From Thermoprotei archaeon (GTDB lineage Archaea; Thermoproteota; Thermoprotei; Thermofilales; Thermofilaceae): a stretch of 24,893 nt of DNA. Location: positions 1 to 24,893 of the forward strand of contig QMRZ01000007.1 in the NCBI GenBank assembly GCA_003649495.1. Reading direction: 5' to 3'. The translations under genes and the position numbers were made by a program. This document shows positions 14,556-23,135 of this stretch, one piece after another; the stretch's first letter is position 1, and every line of letters starts with the position of its first letter. Under the pieces are notes generated by a model that saw nothing but the letters and a program-made list of their open reading frames with translations, was not told the origin of the DNA and made no database searches.

Positions 14556-17500
14556 ATGGCAGGCCTCAGCCTACGAGTAGTTGCCAGCACAGCCATAATC
14601 GCCATGACCCTCTTCCTCATCTTCCTGCCCGAACTCAACAAGATGTTCGTGAGGGCCGAGGAGGACGTGCTCACACGCGTGCTGGAGCACTTCACACAGC
14701 CGGAGCTCTTCGGGCTGGAGGAGCTGGACCTGAGCGGGGAGTGGAGGTACACGGTGAAGAGCTACGAGGAGGGAGTGCTCGAGGGGCTCTACAGGCCTGA
14801 TGCGCCAACAGAGGAGTGGCGCAACGTAACGGTGCCATTCATGTACGTAGCCACATCGCGCAACTCGACTATATGGCTCAGGAAGGACTTCGTAGTTCCT
14901 GAGGGAGTTGAGGGGGCTAGGGTGAGGCTAGTCTTCATGGGCGCCTTCTACAGAGCTGAAGTGTGGCTTAACGGCGTGTACCTGGGCGCCCATGAGGGCT
15001 ACTTCGCCCCATTCTTCTTCGACGTCTCTGACAAGCTGAACTACGGAGGAGTTAACGTGCTAGTGGTGTGCCTCTCAACTCCCGTTGAGCTCGACCTGGA
15101 TAACAAGCAGGGCATAGTCGGGGTGTTCAACGACTGGGACATGAAGCCGTACCCCCGCTGGGCTCTGGGGAAGCTGCCCCCCAAGTACGAGTGGACAGTC
15201 CCGATAGGCCTATGGAGACCCGTAAAGCTCGTCGTCAGCGGGCCTGTCGCGGTCACCACCGTCCTAGTAGACTCCACTTACGACCCCTCCACCGGCCAGG
15301 CTCACTTGAAGCTCAGGTTCTACGTCTCAAACACTGGGGGGGAGGCCGCCTGTGAGCTGAGGTACGTCATTAGTCCCTATAACTTCGAGGGGCGAGCTGT
15401 CGAGGGGAGGCTCAGCTTCTCGCTAAGTGGAGGAGAGAGGAGGTGGGTTGAAACCGAGGCGACAATCCCCGATGCCAAACTGTGGTGGACTTGGGATCAG
15501 GGAATACCCCACCTCTACAGCCTGGAGTACGAGGTAATGGCGGGGGGCGAGCTGCAGGGCAGGGGGTCGCTCAGGTTCGGTATCAGAGAAGTTGAGGGCG
15601 TGGTAGGCCCTCGTGAGGCGAGGATAGCCATCAATGGGCGTCGAGTCTTCCTCAGAGGAGTGAACTACATAAGCGACTTCCTGCTCGTGCGCGCCACCCC
15701 CGAGTCACTGAGGCGGGACATGGACATGATGCTGAAGGCTAACGTGAATTTCGTCAGAGTACATGCTCACGTCGAGCCTCCCGAGTTCTACGCGCTCGCT
15801 GACGAGGCTGGAGTAGCTGTCCAGGCGGATGGCCCCCTGATATGGGCCTACGCCTCCAGGCTGAGGGGCGAGGCGCACACACAGTTCCTGAGGAAGGCAC
15901 AGGAGGTGTTCGCCGAGATGATCCTAATGCTCTACAACCACCCCAGCGTGATACTCTGGACCGTACATAATGAGCCTCCCTGGGCTAGCAGGTGGATGGG
16001 CCGCCTCTACAGGATGAGCGTCAACCGACAGCTGGACGAAGTCCTAGCGGCCTTGATCTCCAGCATTGACCGCCAGGGCAGGCCCATAATCATGGGGAGC
16101 GGCTACGAGGACCAGCACGTCTACTACGGGTGGTTCGGCGGCACGTGGATCGACTTCCTCAACGATAAGTCGCCATTCCCAACGGAGTTTGGAGCCGAGT
16201 CCCTGCCCAGCATAGGCTCGCCCTTCTGGGAATTGGTGAACGTCACCCACTGGCCCATCAAGAAGGGGGATAGGGAGTACTATGAGCTGACTTACCGATG
16301 CTTCTACTGGGCTAGCGGCTACGTCAAGATCCCCTACGGGCTACCCGAGGACTACAGCAGCCTCGAGGCCTACGTGAAGGCGAGCCAGGAGTACCAGGCC
16401 GCCCTCCTAAAGGTAGCGATCTCCAGGTACAGGATCCTCAAGTTCAACGTGACCGCCGGCTTAGCAGTGTTCATGTTTAAGGACTGCTTCCCCTCAGTGA
16501 CGTTCTCGGTTGTCGACTACTTCAGGGTGCCTAAGCTGGCCTACCGCATCCTAGCTGAGGAGTTGAAGCCCTTAAAGGTGCTAATCGAGTGGGGCGGGGA
16601 CTTCGAGGTTAACGGCCTAAACATCCTGTTTAGGCCAAACTCCACTCTGAGGGCTAGGATATGGGTGGTGAACGACGCTGCAGGCGCCTCTGGCCCCGCA
16701 CTCGTCCGGTGGAGGCTTGTGGACTTGAACGAGAGTAGGGTGCTGGCCGAGGGCGAGGCTAACATCACCATCCCCAGCAGCGATGAGCCAGCCAGGCTTG
16801 TCGATAGCCTGCGGCTCCCCACGCCCATATTCACAGACGGCGTGCACGAGGTGGAACTCGAAGCCGCTCTGATCAGGGGAGGGGAGGAGCTGGACTCTGA
16901 TGCCTTGAGGTTCCTCGTCACGCCGGCTAGCAGGGTGAGCATCCTGCTGGAGAACGCGAGCGAGCCCCTGACGTTCCTAGTTAGGACCGACGAGTACTCA
17001 TTCTACGTCAGGTCCAGGGGCGGGAACCTCAGCTTCGTAGTACCCGCCGGGCTCAGAGCAGTGCTGTACGGCCCGGTCCTCAATGCGAGTACCCCCTACG
17101 TGCCGGTGAAGTACGACTTCGGCAGGCTCGAGGCTGGAGAGAGGCTCATCAAGCTCAGGCTCGTGAAGGGGGCCTTGTACGTGCTTAGGACGCCGATGCC
17201 CAGCTCCGATGAGTCGAGGCCCCCCACTGTCGAGTTCTCCATAACTCCCCTCACCCCACTCGAGGGGCCCTACGTGCTGAGGTATACGCCGTCCATGGCC
17301 GATGTGCTCGTGGCCCTGGGCTTCAGGGGGAACACGTTCGTGATCCCAGCCGCCACGCCGGTGAACGTCACCTACGTCATCAGGGGGGAGAAGAGGAGCT
17401 TCACGGTGTCCCGGGGCCCCATCACGCTGGCCCCAGGCCAGCTGTACGAGGACTTCGAGCCAGCCCGCAAGTTGGCTGAAGAGGCGCTGGCGGCCAGCAG

Positions 17501-19970
17501 GAAGATGCTCAAAGTCGTCAAGGCGAGGCTCACATGGATCACCAAGAGGGGCTTCTACGCGGGGCTCTCCAGCCAGTGGATAGCCCAAGCTGAGGGGCTC
17601 ATAAAGCGCGCCGATAACTTGGTCGGGGAGAAGCCTGAGGAGGCTGTGGTACAGTCACGGGAGGCGTACGAGCTACTGCAGAATGCGCTGAGGAGGCTTG
17701 AGGAGCTGTACTCCACTGCTAAGGCCAACCTGAGCTTACTGCTGCTGGTGCTCCTGCTATCGTCGCTGGGGCTGGCCTCAATAGTGGTGGAGGAGGAGGC
17801 CAGGAGGCCGGCGATCAGCACGGCGGCGCTAGTCGTGCTGGGGATACTGGTCTACCTCACCTACCCAGGCATATCCGAGATAAGCACCATGGACCTCTTC
17901 GTGTCCCTCTACGTGAGCTTCTTCGTAATGATATTAGTGCTGCTGCTGCCCCGACTGCTCGAGGACTTGAGGAGCGAGAGCGGCCTGCCGGTATTTGCAG
18001 CAGTGGCGGCCGCGCTATCCATAGCGGCGAGGAACCTGCGTAGGCGCAGCCTCAGGACTGGGCTGGCCCTGCTCTCAATAGTTGCCATGGCAGTTGCCGT
18101 CACGAACCTCTCCTCCGTCAGCTACTACGTGATGTCCAGGGAGCTCGTGACTAGCTACAGGGCCCCAGCCGGGGTGGACAACGCGCTTATGGCCTTTAAG
18201 GACGGTGACTTCAACGCTGAGGAAATACTCTACGTGTCATCCCAGCCGGAGGTCCTGGATTACGGCTTCAAGATAGATAGCGTGCCCCGCAGAGACCCCT
18301 ACGCCTACGTGGCACTGAGGGCTGTGAGGGGGTTCGTCAGCTTCTACGGCTATGCACCCCTGCTAGCTCAGCTGGCAGGCGCTGTGACTCCCCCGAACGC
18401 GCTAAGGGAGCTCCTCAGCAGGGGGGACGCTGTGCTGGTGAGCGAGACCTGGAGGCGCGCGGGGATTAGGCTGGGCGATTCCATAACTATAGGCGGCCTC
18501 AAGCTGCGGGTAGTGGGCTTCTACGATCTGAGCATCGGGCAGCTCAAGGACCTGGGCAATCACGAGTTCTTGCCCAAAGTCGTCCGCCCCGATGGCACGG
18601 TGAGCTATGCGCACCCCGATGATATAGTCATTCTATCCCCCGAGGCAGCGCTGAAGCTGGGCGGCAGGATAGTCAGGGTGTACGCTAAGGTCTCCACCAC
18701 GGCTGAGCTCCTGGAGCTGGCTAAGCGGCTCAGCTCACAGGTGGGCTACGTCGTGGTCGCTAGGCCTGCCGGGGGCCTGGTCAGGGTCTACTACGTCGGC
18801 TCGGCCGTGGAGTTCAGGGGAGGTGAGGCTCTCCTGCCCATAGCCCTGGTGTTCATAAATGTCGGCATGGTAGTGCTAGCCTCCGTGTACGAGAGGAGGA
18901 GGGAGATATTCACGCTGGCCTCCGTCGGCCTGAACCCCACCCACATATTCATGGTGTTCCTCTCAGAGGCCTTCCTCCTAGGCTTCGTGGGCGGGTCCCT
19001 GGGCTACATACTCAGCTTCGGGATACTCAAGCTCATGCAGGTCGCTGGGATCGTGGTGCCCGTGGACGTTAAGACGAGCACGCTGGACTTGCTAGCAGTC
19101 GTGGGGCTCTCCACGCTATCCTCAGCGGTGGCCGCAGTCATCCCCGCCCTAAGGGCATCAGCCTACGCGACGCCCTCACTCCGCAGGAGGTGGAGGCTTG
19201 AGGCCGAGCTCGTGGGCGGCGAGTGGAGGGTGGAGATCCCAGCCAGGATACCGGCCTCCAAGGCTCCCCACTTCGCAGACTTCGTGGTCGAGAGGCTGAG
19301 GGAGGAGGAGTACGGCATTGAGAGGGCTGTGAGGGACATAAGGCTGAGCAAGAGGATCGAGGGAGAGAGGATGGTTTACGAGATAGAGTTCACCTACAGC
19401 AGGGGTGGCAACAGGCCGTTCACAGCCTGGAGTAGGCTGATTGTGAGGCCGGTTAGCCCAGAGTTCTACGGAGTCATGCTGGCCACGAGGCCCCAGTCAG
19501 TCTACATGAGGTTCTCGCAGAGCTACGTCCAAGAGGTGACGTCCTTTGTGAGGAACATAGTCCTCGAGTGGGCATCGCTCAGGGTAAGGCTGCTGGCCCC
19601 CGTGGGCGCGGATCCCAGCGCGGTCGTTAGTCTAGTCCGCCATTACCACCCGCAGCTAGTCATACTAGTGAGCAGGAGGGGTGATAGGAGAGTGGTTAGG
19701 GAGGTCAGGAGGAGGATAAGGAGCTTGGGTCTCAGGCCGCCAGCGATGGAGCTGATCGACCTGAGGGGCCGGAGCATTAACGAGCTAGTAAATGAGGTCA
19801 GGAGCCTGCTGGTTAAGGCGGATATCGTCGCGCTCGACTCGGATGACGGAGCTCTAAGCGCCGCAGTCGCGCTAGCTGCAGCCCTCGAGGGGAGGAGGGT
19901 CTCAATACTGAGGGACGGCAGGGTTGAGGAGGTAAGCGTGGACAAGCTATTTGGAGCGGCGGCAGCCTAA
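14556..19970 (+). CDS. GH2 glycosidase fused to FtsX/MacB-type permease and cytoplasmic Rossmann-like domain
   Basis: This single frame of 1804 residues has five parts. Residues 7-26 form a signal anchor. Residues 55-700 are a GH2-type glycosidase (sugar-binding sandwich, Ig-like domain, TIM barrel) with acid/base Glu473 in HNEP and nucleophile Glu544 in TEFGAES, so it should be active. Residues 700-960 are Ig-like strands, and 965-1055 a helical coiled stalk. Three membrane helices (about 1059-1080, 1087-1105, 1111-1132) lead to an FtsX/MacB module: basic NLRRRSLRTG, helix 1169-1188, an extracellular domain (about 1190-1425) and three helices to 1532. Residues 1545-1804 are cytoplasmic and end in a Rossmann-like domain. 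Predicted topology is self-consistent, with the glycosidase outside and the C-terminus inside. The family's partner ATPase is not nearby. The sugar target is unknown; beta-mannosidase, galactosidase or glucuronidase activities all occur in GH2. Confidence 0.85.
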   Translation: MAGLSLRVVASTAIIAMTLFLIFLPELNKMFVRAEEDVLTRVLEHFTQPELFGLEELDLSGEWRYTVKSYEEGVLEGLYRPDAPTEEWRNVTVPFMYVATSRNSTIWLRKDFVVPEGVEGARVRLVFMGAFYRAEVWLNGVYLGAHEGYFAPFFFDVSDKLNYGGVNVLVVCLSTPVELDLDNKQGIVGVFNDWDMKPYPRWALGKLPPKYEWTVPIGLWRPVKLVVSGPVAVTTVLVDSTYDPSTGQAHLKLRFYVSNTGGEAACELRYVISPYNFEGRAVEGRLSFSLSGGERRWVETEATIPDAKLWWTWDQGIPHLYSLEYEVMAGGELQGRGSLRFGIREVEGVVGPREARIAINGRRVFLRGVNYISDFLLVRATPESLRRDMDMMLKANVNFVRVHAHVEPPEFYALADEAGVAVQADGPLIWAYASRLRGEAHTQFLRKAQEVFAEMILMLYNHPSVILWTVHNEPPWASRWMGRLYRMSVNRQLDEVLAALISSIDRQGRPIIMGSGYEDQHVYYGWFGGTWIDFLNDKSPFPTEFGAESLPSIGSPFWELVNVTHWPIKKGDREYYELTYRCFYWASGYVKIPYGLPEDYSSLEAYVKASQEYQAALLKVAISRYRILKFNVTAGLAVFMFKDCFPSVTFSVVDYFRVPKLAYRILAEELKPLKVLIEWGGDFEVNGLNILFRPNSTLRARIWVVNDAAGASGPALVRWRLVDLNESRVLAEGEANITIPSSDEPARLVDSLRLPTPIFTDGVHEVELEAALIRGGEELDSDALRFLVTPASRVSILLENASEPLTFLVRTDEYSFYVRSRGGNLSFVVPAGLRAVLYGPVLNASTPYVPVKYDFGRLEAGERLIKLRLVKGALYVLRTPMPSSDESRPPTVEFSITPLTPLEGPYVLRYTPSMADVLVALGFRGNTFVIPAATPVNVTYVIRGEKRSFTVSRGPITLAPGQLYEDFEPARKLAEEALAASRKMLKVVKARLTWITKRGFYAGLSSQWIAQAEGLIKRADNLVGEKPEEAVVQSREAYELLQNALRRLEELYSTAKANLSLLLLVLLLSSLGLASIVVEEEARRPAISTAALVVLGILVYLTYPGISEISTMDLFVSLYVSFFVMILVLLLPRLLEDLRSESGLPVFAAVAAALSIAARNLRRRSLRTGLALLSIVAMAVAVTNLSSVSYYVMSRELVTSYRAPAGVDNALMAFKDGDFNAEEILYVSSQPEVLDYGFKIDSVPRRDPYAYVALRAVRGFVSFYGYAPLLAQLAGAVTPPNALRELLSRGDAVLVSETWRRAGIRLGDSITIGGLKLRVVGFYDLSIGQLKDLGNHEFLPKVVRPDGTVSYAHPDDIVILSPEAALKLGGRIVRVYAKVSTTAELLELAKRLSSQVGYVVVARPAGGLVRVYYVGSAVEFRGGEALLPIALVFINVGMVVLASVYERRREIFTLASVGLNPTHIFMVFLSEAFLLGFVGGSLGYILSFGILKLMQVAGIVVPVDVKTSTLDLLAVVGLSTLSSAVAAVIPALRASAYATPSLRRRWRLEAELVGGEWRVEIPARIPASKAPHFADFVVERLREEEYGIERAVRDIRLSKRIEGERMVYEIEFTYSRGGNRPFTAWSRLIVRPVSPEFYGVMLATRPQSVYMRFSQSYVQEVTSFVRNIVLEWASLRVRLLAPVGADPSAVVSLVRHYHPQLVILVSRRGDRRVVREVRRRIRSLGLRPPAMELIDLRGRSINELVNEVRSLLVKADIVALDSDDGALSAAVALAAALEGRRVSILRDGRVEEVSVDKLFGAAAA

Positions 19971-20611
19971 GTGCCCGATGAGAGCTTCTTCAGCGTGGCC
20001 CAGCTCTTCCTCACAATAGGCGGCAGGGGCCTCCCCTCCTTGAGGAGCTCGTGGAGGAAGCGCCTTGTCTTAGGGTCTGAGGGGTAACCAGACCCGAAGT
20101 CCCCGTACAACCTCTTCAGCTCCTCCACCACCCTATCCCTCTCGACCTTAGCCACTATTGACGCGGCAGCCACGTGGGGGTATAGCCTATCCGCGTGATT
20201 AGCCGCTACGAGTTTAAGCTCCTGGAGCTCCCCCCTCAAGTGTAGCTTTATGAGCCCCGCGAACCTCTCCGGCAGCGGGTCGGGGGAGTCCACATACACG
20301 GTATCCACCTCAGTGCGTAGGCTATTGATGAGCTCGGCAGCAACCCTAGCCTCCAGGTAGTTGAGGTTCCTGTCGCCCCTCCCCTCTACAGCTGCGTCGA
20401 TCTCCCGGGGCTCGACAACCCTTATCCTCACCTCCTCGGCCACTGCACGAATTGCTCTGTAGATCCTCCTCCTAGCCTGCGGGCTCAGCAGCTTTGAGTC
20501 CTTAACTAGGCGCTGCAGCGCCCTCGCAACCTCGGGCTTCAGGACTACACATGCCACCACCATTGGCCCTATCACGGGCCCCCTCCCGGCTTCGTCGATG
20601 CCAGCCTCCAT
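19967..20611 (-). CDS. rnhB: Ribonuclease HII
   Basis: This enzyme of 214 residues cleaves the RNA strand of RNA-DNA hybrids and incises at single ribonucleotides in DNA. AGIDEAGRGPVIGP at the N-terminus gives the first Asp-Glu pair of the active site, VYVDSPDPLP the third acidic residue, and AAASIVAKVERDR the fourth plus the conserved Lys. YGDFGSGYPSDPKT is the typical C-terminal motif. I chose ATG 20611, directly before the DEAGRG block and 1 nt after the stop of the GNAT gene, over an upstream in-frame TTG at 20620. It is translated from the GNAT transcript. The TAG stop overlaps the TAA of the convergent glycosidase-permease gene by 3 nt. Confidence 0.95.
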   Translation of the reverse strand: MEAGIDEAGRGPVIGPMVVACVVLKPEVARALQRLVKDSKLLSPQARRRIYRAIRAVAEEVRIRVVEPREIDAAVEGRGDRNLNYLEARVAAELINSLRTEVDTVYVDSPDPLPERFAGLIKLHLRGELQELKLVAANHADRLYPHVAAASIVAKVERDRVVEELKRLYGDFGSGYPSDPKTRRFLHELLKEGRPLPPIVRKSWATLKKLSSGT

Positions 20612-20612
20612 G

Positions 20613-21536
20613 CTACTCAATGGTCTTAGCTAAGGTGATGAAGTGGCGGATGCCCACTACGCCGGGTAGCTGCGTGTAGAAGAACAGGTGGGTGGTCCAG
20701 GGTATTGTCGCTATCCTGACGCCCTCTCCCCTCATCCTCTTGAGAGTCTCGAAGAGGAGCACGGTGCCTATCCCCCTCCCCCGCAGCTCAGGGTCGACTC
20801 CTATTGGGCCGAAGAAGTCGGGGCGCAGGGCACCGTAGACCGAGAAGCCCGCGATCCTAGAGCCCATCTTCGCCACTAGCACGCCCCCATCCTCGGCCTT
20901 GAGCCCCATCTCGGCCTCAATTCTCCAGAAGGGGGAGAAGCGCTCCTCTACCCACCTGCCTAGCTCCTCGCTCTCCTCCCTCAACTCTACTATCTCCACC
21001 CCATCGCGGCGAAGCTTCTCCGCCAAGCTGGCCACTCTGCTCGGCACGTAGAGGCGGGAGAGATCGACCTCGTAGTTGACAGCCTCGCTCACCTTCTTGT
21101 ACCCGAGATCTAGGAGCATGGCGTGTATGTGGTCATACTCCAGGTCGACTCCCGGGGTCAGGTACCAGCTGGCGTAATCCGATATCCTCACATGCCTCCT
21201 GCCCTCCCGCTTAAACTCCTCTTCAAGCGTTGTTATGAGCTCCTTGAGGCGGCCCACATCCTCAGGTTTAGCAGCTAACGCCTTAACCCACGCCACCTCC
21301 CTTTGAGCCTCCACCACGGCAGCTGGCTCCCTTATCCTCCTAACTCCAATAGCGACAGCTATCACGTTACCCCTCTCCAGGGCCACCAGTGCGTACTTTG
21401 GGTCGTAATTCGGGTCTTCCAGCGTGAGCTTGCGGTAGAAGCGCCTATCGATGAAGTCCCTCCACAGGGTTAGGTTAAGGAACTTCCTCACCTCATCGTT
21501 AAGCCCGGGATCCTCAGCTAGCGTCCTTACCTCCAC
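20613..21536 (-). CDS. GNAT-family acetyltransferase, probably tandem domain
   Basis: This protein of 307 residues has a clear C-terminal GNAT domain. VLVAKMGSRIAGFSVYG at 219-235 is followed by FGPIGVDPELRGRGIGTVLL at 242-261, in which RGRGIG (252-257) is the acetyl-CoA pyrophosphate loop. The N-terminal part (about 45-150) has the strand-helix order of a second, degenerate GNAT fold, with no intact R-x-x-G-x-G loop. It also has a YLTPGVDLEYDHIHAMLLDLGYKKV stretch typical of tandem GNATs. The substrate is unknown. It is the first gene of the GNAT-rnhB pair. The GTG start at 21536 has no ribosome-binding site but lies 29 nt from a TATA-like box, which suggests leaderless initiation. Confidence 0.8.
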   Translation of the reverse strand: MEVRTLAEDPGLNDEVRKFLNLTLWRDFIDRRFYRKLTLEDPNYDPKYALVALERGNVIAVAIGVRRIREPAAVVEAQREVAWVKALAAKPEDVGRLKELITTLEEEFKREGRRHVRISDYASWYLTPGVDLEYDHIHAMLLDLGYKKVSEAVNYEVDLSRLYVPSRVASLAEKLRRDGVEIVELREESEELGRWVEERFSPFWRIEAEMGLKAEDGGVLVAKMGSRIAGFSVYGALRPDFFGPIGVDPELRGRGIGTVLLFETLKRMRGEGVRIATIPWTTHLFFYTQLPGVVGIRHFITLAKTIE

Positions 21537-21560
21537 GCTAATTCTCGAGGGCTACGACCT

Positions 21561-21568
21561 CTATTAAC
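21561..21568 (-). promoter_or_regulatory. TATA-like box of the GNAT-rnhB operon
   Basis: The minus strand reads GTTAATAG, centred about 29 nt before GTG 21536. Confidence 0.45.
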
Positions 21569-21816
21569 ATTGCCATCGTCTCCACGCTTCATCTGCTTAG
21601 TAATCGTGTGCTTTACACATCTGCGGTAAGGCCTTCACCTCCACGGATCTGGACAGCCCTGTAAGGTCGGGAGGAGCGAGCGGCACGCGTCAAGCACTCT
21701 GCTCGCCTCTCCAGCTGCTCCTCTGCCCGCTAGAGCCGATACGAGCACATGTGAATCCCCGGCGAGGAGACAACGCCAGCAGCCCAGCTCCATGGACTGC
21801 GCTGAGCACAGTAAAG

Positions 21817-21825
21817 CTTTTTAAG
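21817..21825 (+). promoter_or_regulatory. TATA box that decides the MFS start
   Basis: CTTTTTAAG is centred about 29 nt before ATG 21850. It lies inside the longer in-frame extension from 21751, which makes that extension unlikely. Confidence 0.65.
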
Positions 21826-21849
21826 CCCCGCCGCTCCAGGCGGCCTCCA

Positions 21850-23034
21850 ATGAGGCAGAGGAGCGGTAGGCTGGCTGTCTACGGGATGCAGCTAATCAAT
21901 AGCGTCCGGGGAGGTGTAATAGGGCCGCTCATGCCCCTCTTCATCTACCAGCTCTCCCACGGAAGCTTCACCCTCGCCTCCCTGGCGGGGAGCGTTAGCA
22001 CACTGCTCTCGGCTGTACTGGCTCCCTTAGCGGGAGCCCTAGTCGACAGGGTGGGCAAGAGGAAGGTAATCATCGTGGCGTCGGGGCTGACCGGCGTGGC
22101 CACCAGCTATGCTGCCTCCCTAGTAGATGACTACAGGCAATACATCGCAGTGAGCTTAGCTGGCTCAGCGGTGGGGCTGGCGGGTAGCATAGCACTCTCC
22201 TCACTGCTGGCCGACATCTTCAGGAGGGAGGAGAGAGGTAAGATGTTGGGTCTGTACGGCTTCCTAAGCACCGCCGGGAGCCTTACAGGCAACCTGCTCT
22301 CAGCCCAGGCGTATAGCCTATTCGGCCTCAGGGGGTCCATTCAGCTCGTCTCGGCGTGCGGCGTGATGCCAGTGCTGCTAGCCCTACTGCTCGATGAAGA
22401 AGGTGGGAGGAGGACCGCCCGAGGCTGGGGGCTCTGGACCGCTCTGAGGGACCGGGACCTGCTGAGGCTACTAGCGCTCAACGCGGTTATGCGGACGCCT
22501 CAGGCCATGAGCGGCAGCCTCCTCGCGGTCTACTTCGTGAAGGAGCTGGGGGGAGGAGTGGCGGGGTGGAGCAGGCTAGCTGCAGCTGCTACAGCGGCCT
22601 CGCTGACCTACCCGCTCTACGGGTACGTGGTCGATAGGGTGGGGAGGCTGAGGGTCGTGTGCGGTGCTGCCGCCAGCTGGGCCGTGCTATACGCCGGCTA
22701 CTACATGAGTAGAGACCCTGCAACCTTCGCCCTATTCTACGTGATCCCCGTGGGCAACGCGTATCAGCTGGCCATCACCGCGATGCTGTACGATGTGACT
22801 GACGGCAGGGAGAGGGGGAGGCTCCTAGGGGCATTCTCCTCCATCTCCTCCACATACCTATTCGCGGCGACGCTACTAGGAGGCTTCCTGGCGGACTCAC
22901 TCGGCGTAAGGGCTGTCTTCGCGATAAGCTCCATCACGTACGCGGCCGCGGCGCTACTAATACCGCTCATAGCTGCTCACTCCCACTCTCGCTTGAAGAT
23001 GCGGCAGCAGGCCCCGCCCCGCTCAGGAGCATAG
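21850..23034 (+). CDS. Major facilitator superfamily transporter
   Basis: This protein of 394 residues has about twelve predicted membrane helices in two halves. The loop between helices 2 and 3 carries GALVDRVGKRKV, the MFS motif A, and the matching loop of the second half carries GYVVDRVGRLRV. A charged central loop (LLDEEGGRRTARGWGLWTALRDRDL) separates the halves. The substrate cannot be told; this general layout is common among drug or metabolite exporters. The frame is open from 21751, but the first 33 residues of that version are polar, lack MFS features and contain the TATA box. The ATG at 21850 therefore gives a leaderless start directly before the first helix. It is monocistronic. 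Confidence 0.88.
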   Translation: MRQRSGRLAVYGMQLINSVRGGVIGPLMPLFIYQLSHGSFTLASLAGSVSTLLSAVLAPLAGALVDRVGKRKVIIVASGLTGVATSYAASLVDDYRQYIAVSLAGSAVGLAGSIALSSLLADIFRREERGKMLGLYGFLSTAGSLTGNLLSAQAYSLFGLRGSIQLVSACGVMPVLLALLLDEEGGRRTARGWGLWTALRDRDLLRLLALNAVMRTPQAMSGSLLAVYFVKELGGGVAGWSRLAAAATAASLTYPLYGYVVDRVGRLRVVCGAAASWAVLYAGYYMSRDPATFALFYVIPVGNAYQLAITAMLYDVTDGRERGRLLGAFSSISSTYLFAATLLGGFLADSLGVRAVFAISSITYAAAALLIPLIAAHSHSRLKMRQQAPPRSGA

Positions 23035-23095
23035 GCATTCTGGCACCCGTAGGCCTCGGCGGGGCACACGCTCCTTAAACACCAGCAGCTCAACT

Positions 23096-23104
23096 CTTTT
23101 TAAT
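23096..23104 (+). promoter_or_regulatory. TATA box of the 23136-23603 gene
   Basis: CTTTTTAAT is centred about 36 nt before ATG 23136. A leader of about 10 nt containing GGTGAG is expected. Confidence 0.45.
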
Positions 23105-23135
23105 GATGCGTGTGCGCTTTAACGTGGTGAGCTAA

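Larger units (their letters stand above)
21537..21849 (+). other. Gene-free gap of 313 nt with divergent promoters and an imperfect inverted repeat
   Basis: No convincing gene lies here. The left end holds the GNAT promoter and the right end the MFS promoter. Between them, 21670-21681 (GGAGGAGCGAGC) and 21701-21712 (GCTCGCCTCTCC) can pair at 10 of 12 positions around a 19-nt loop. No C/D or tRNA motifs were found. Confidence 0.4.

Noticed and set aside
20635..20641. GTGATGA matching a C box
   Set aside because: It lies inside the GNAT gene region and no CTGA D or D' box follows at a suitable distance.
21751..21849. N-terminal extension of the MFS transporter from an upstream in-frame start
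   Set aside because: It contains the TATA box at 21817-21825, is polar and low in structure, and the ATG at 21850 is at the right distance for a leaderless start.
23102..23108. AATGATG, C-box-like
   Set aside because: Imperfect, no D' or C' box, and the nearest CTGA lies inside the next gene. It overlaps the promoter of that gene.
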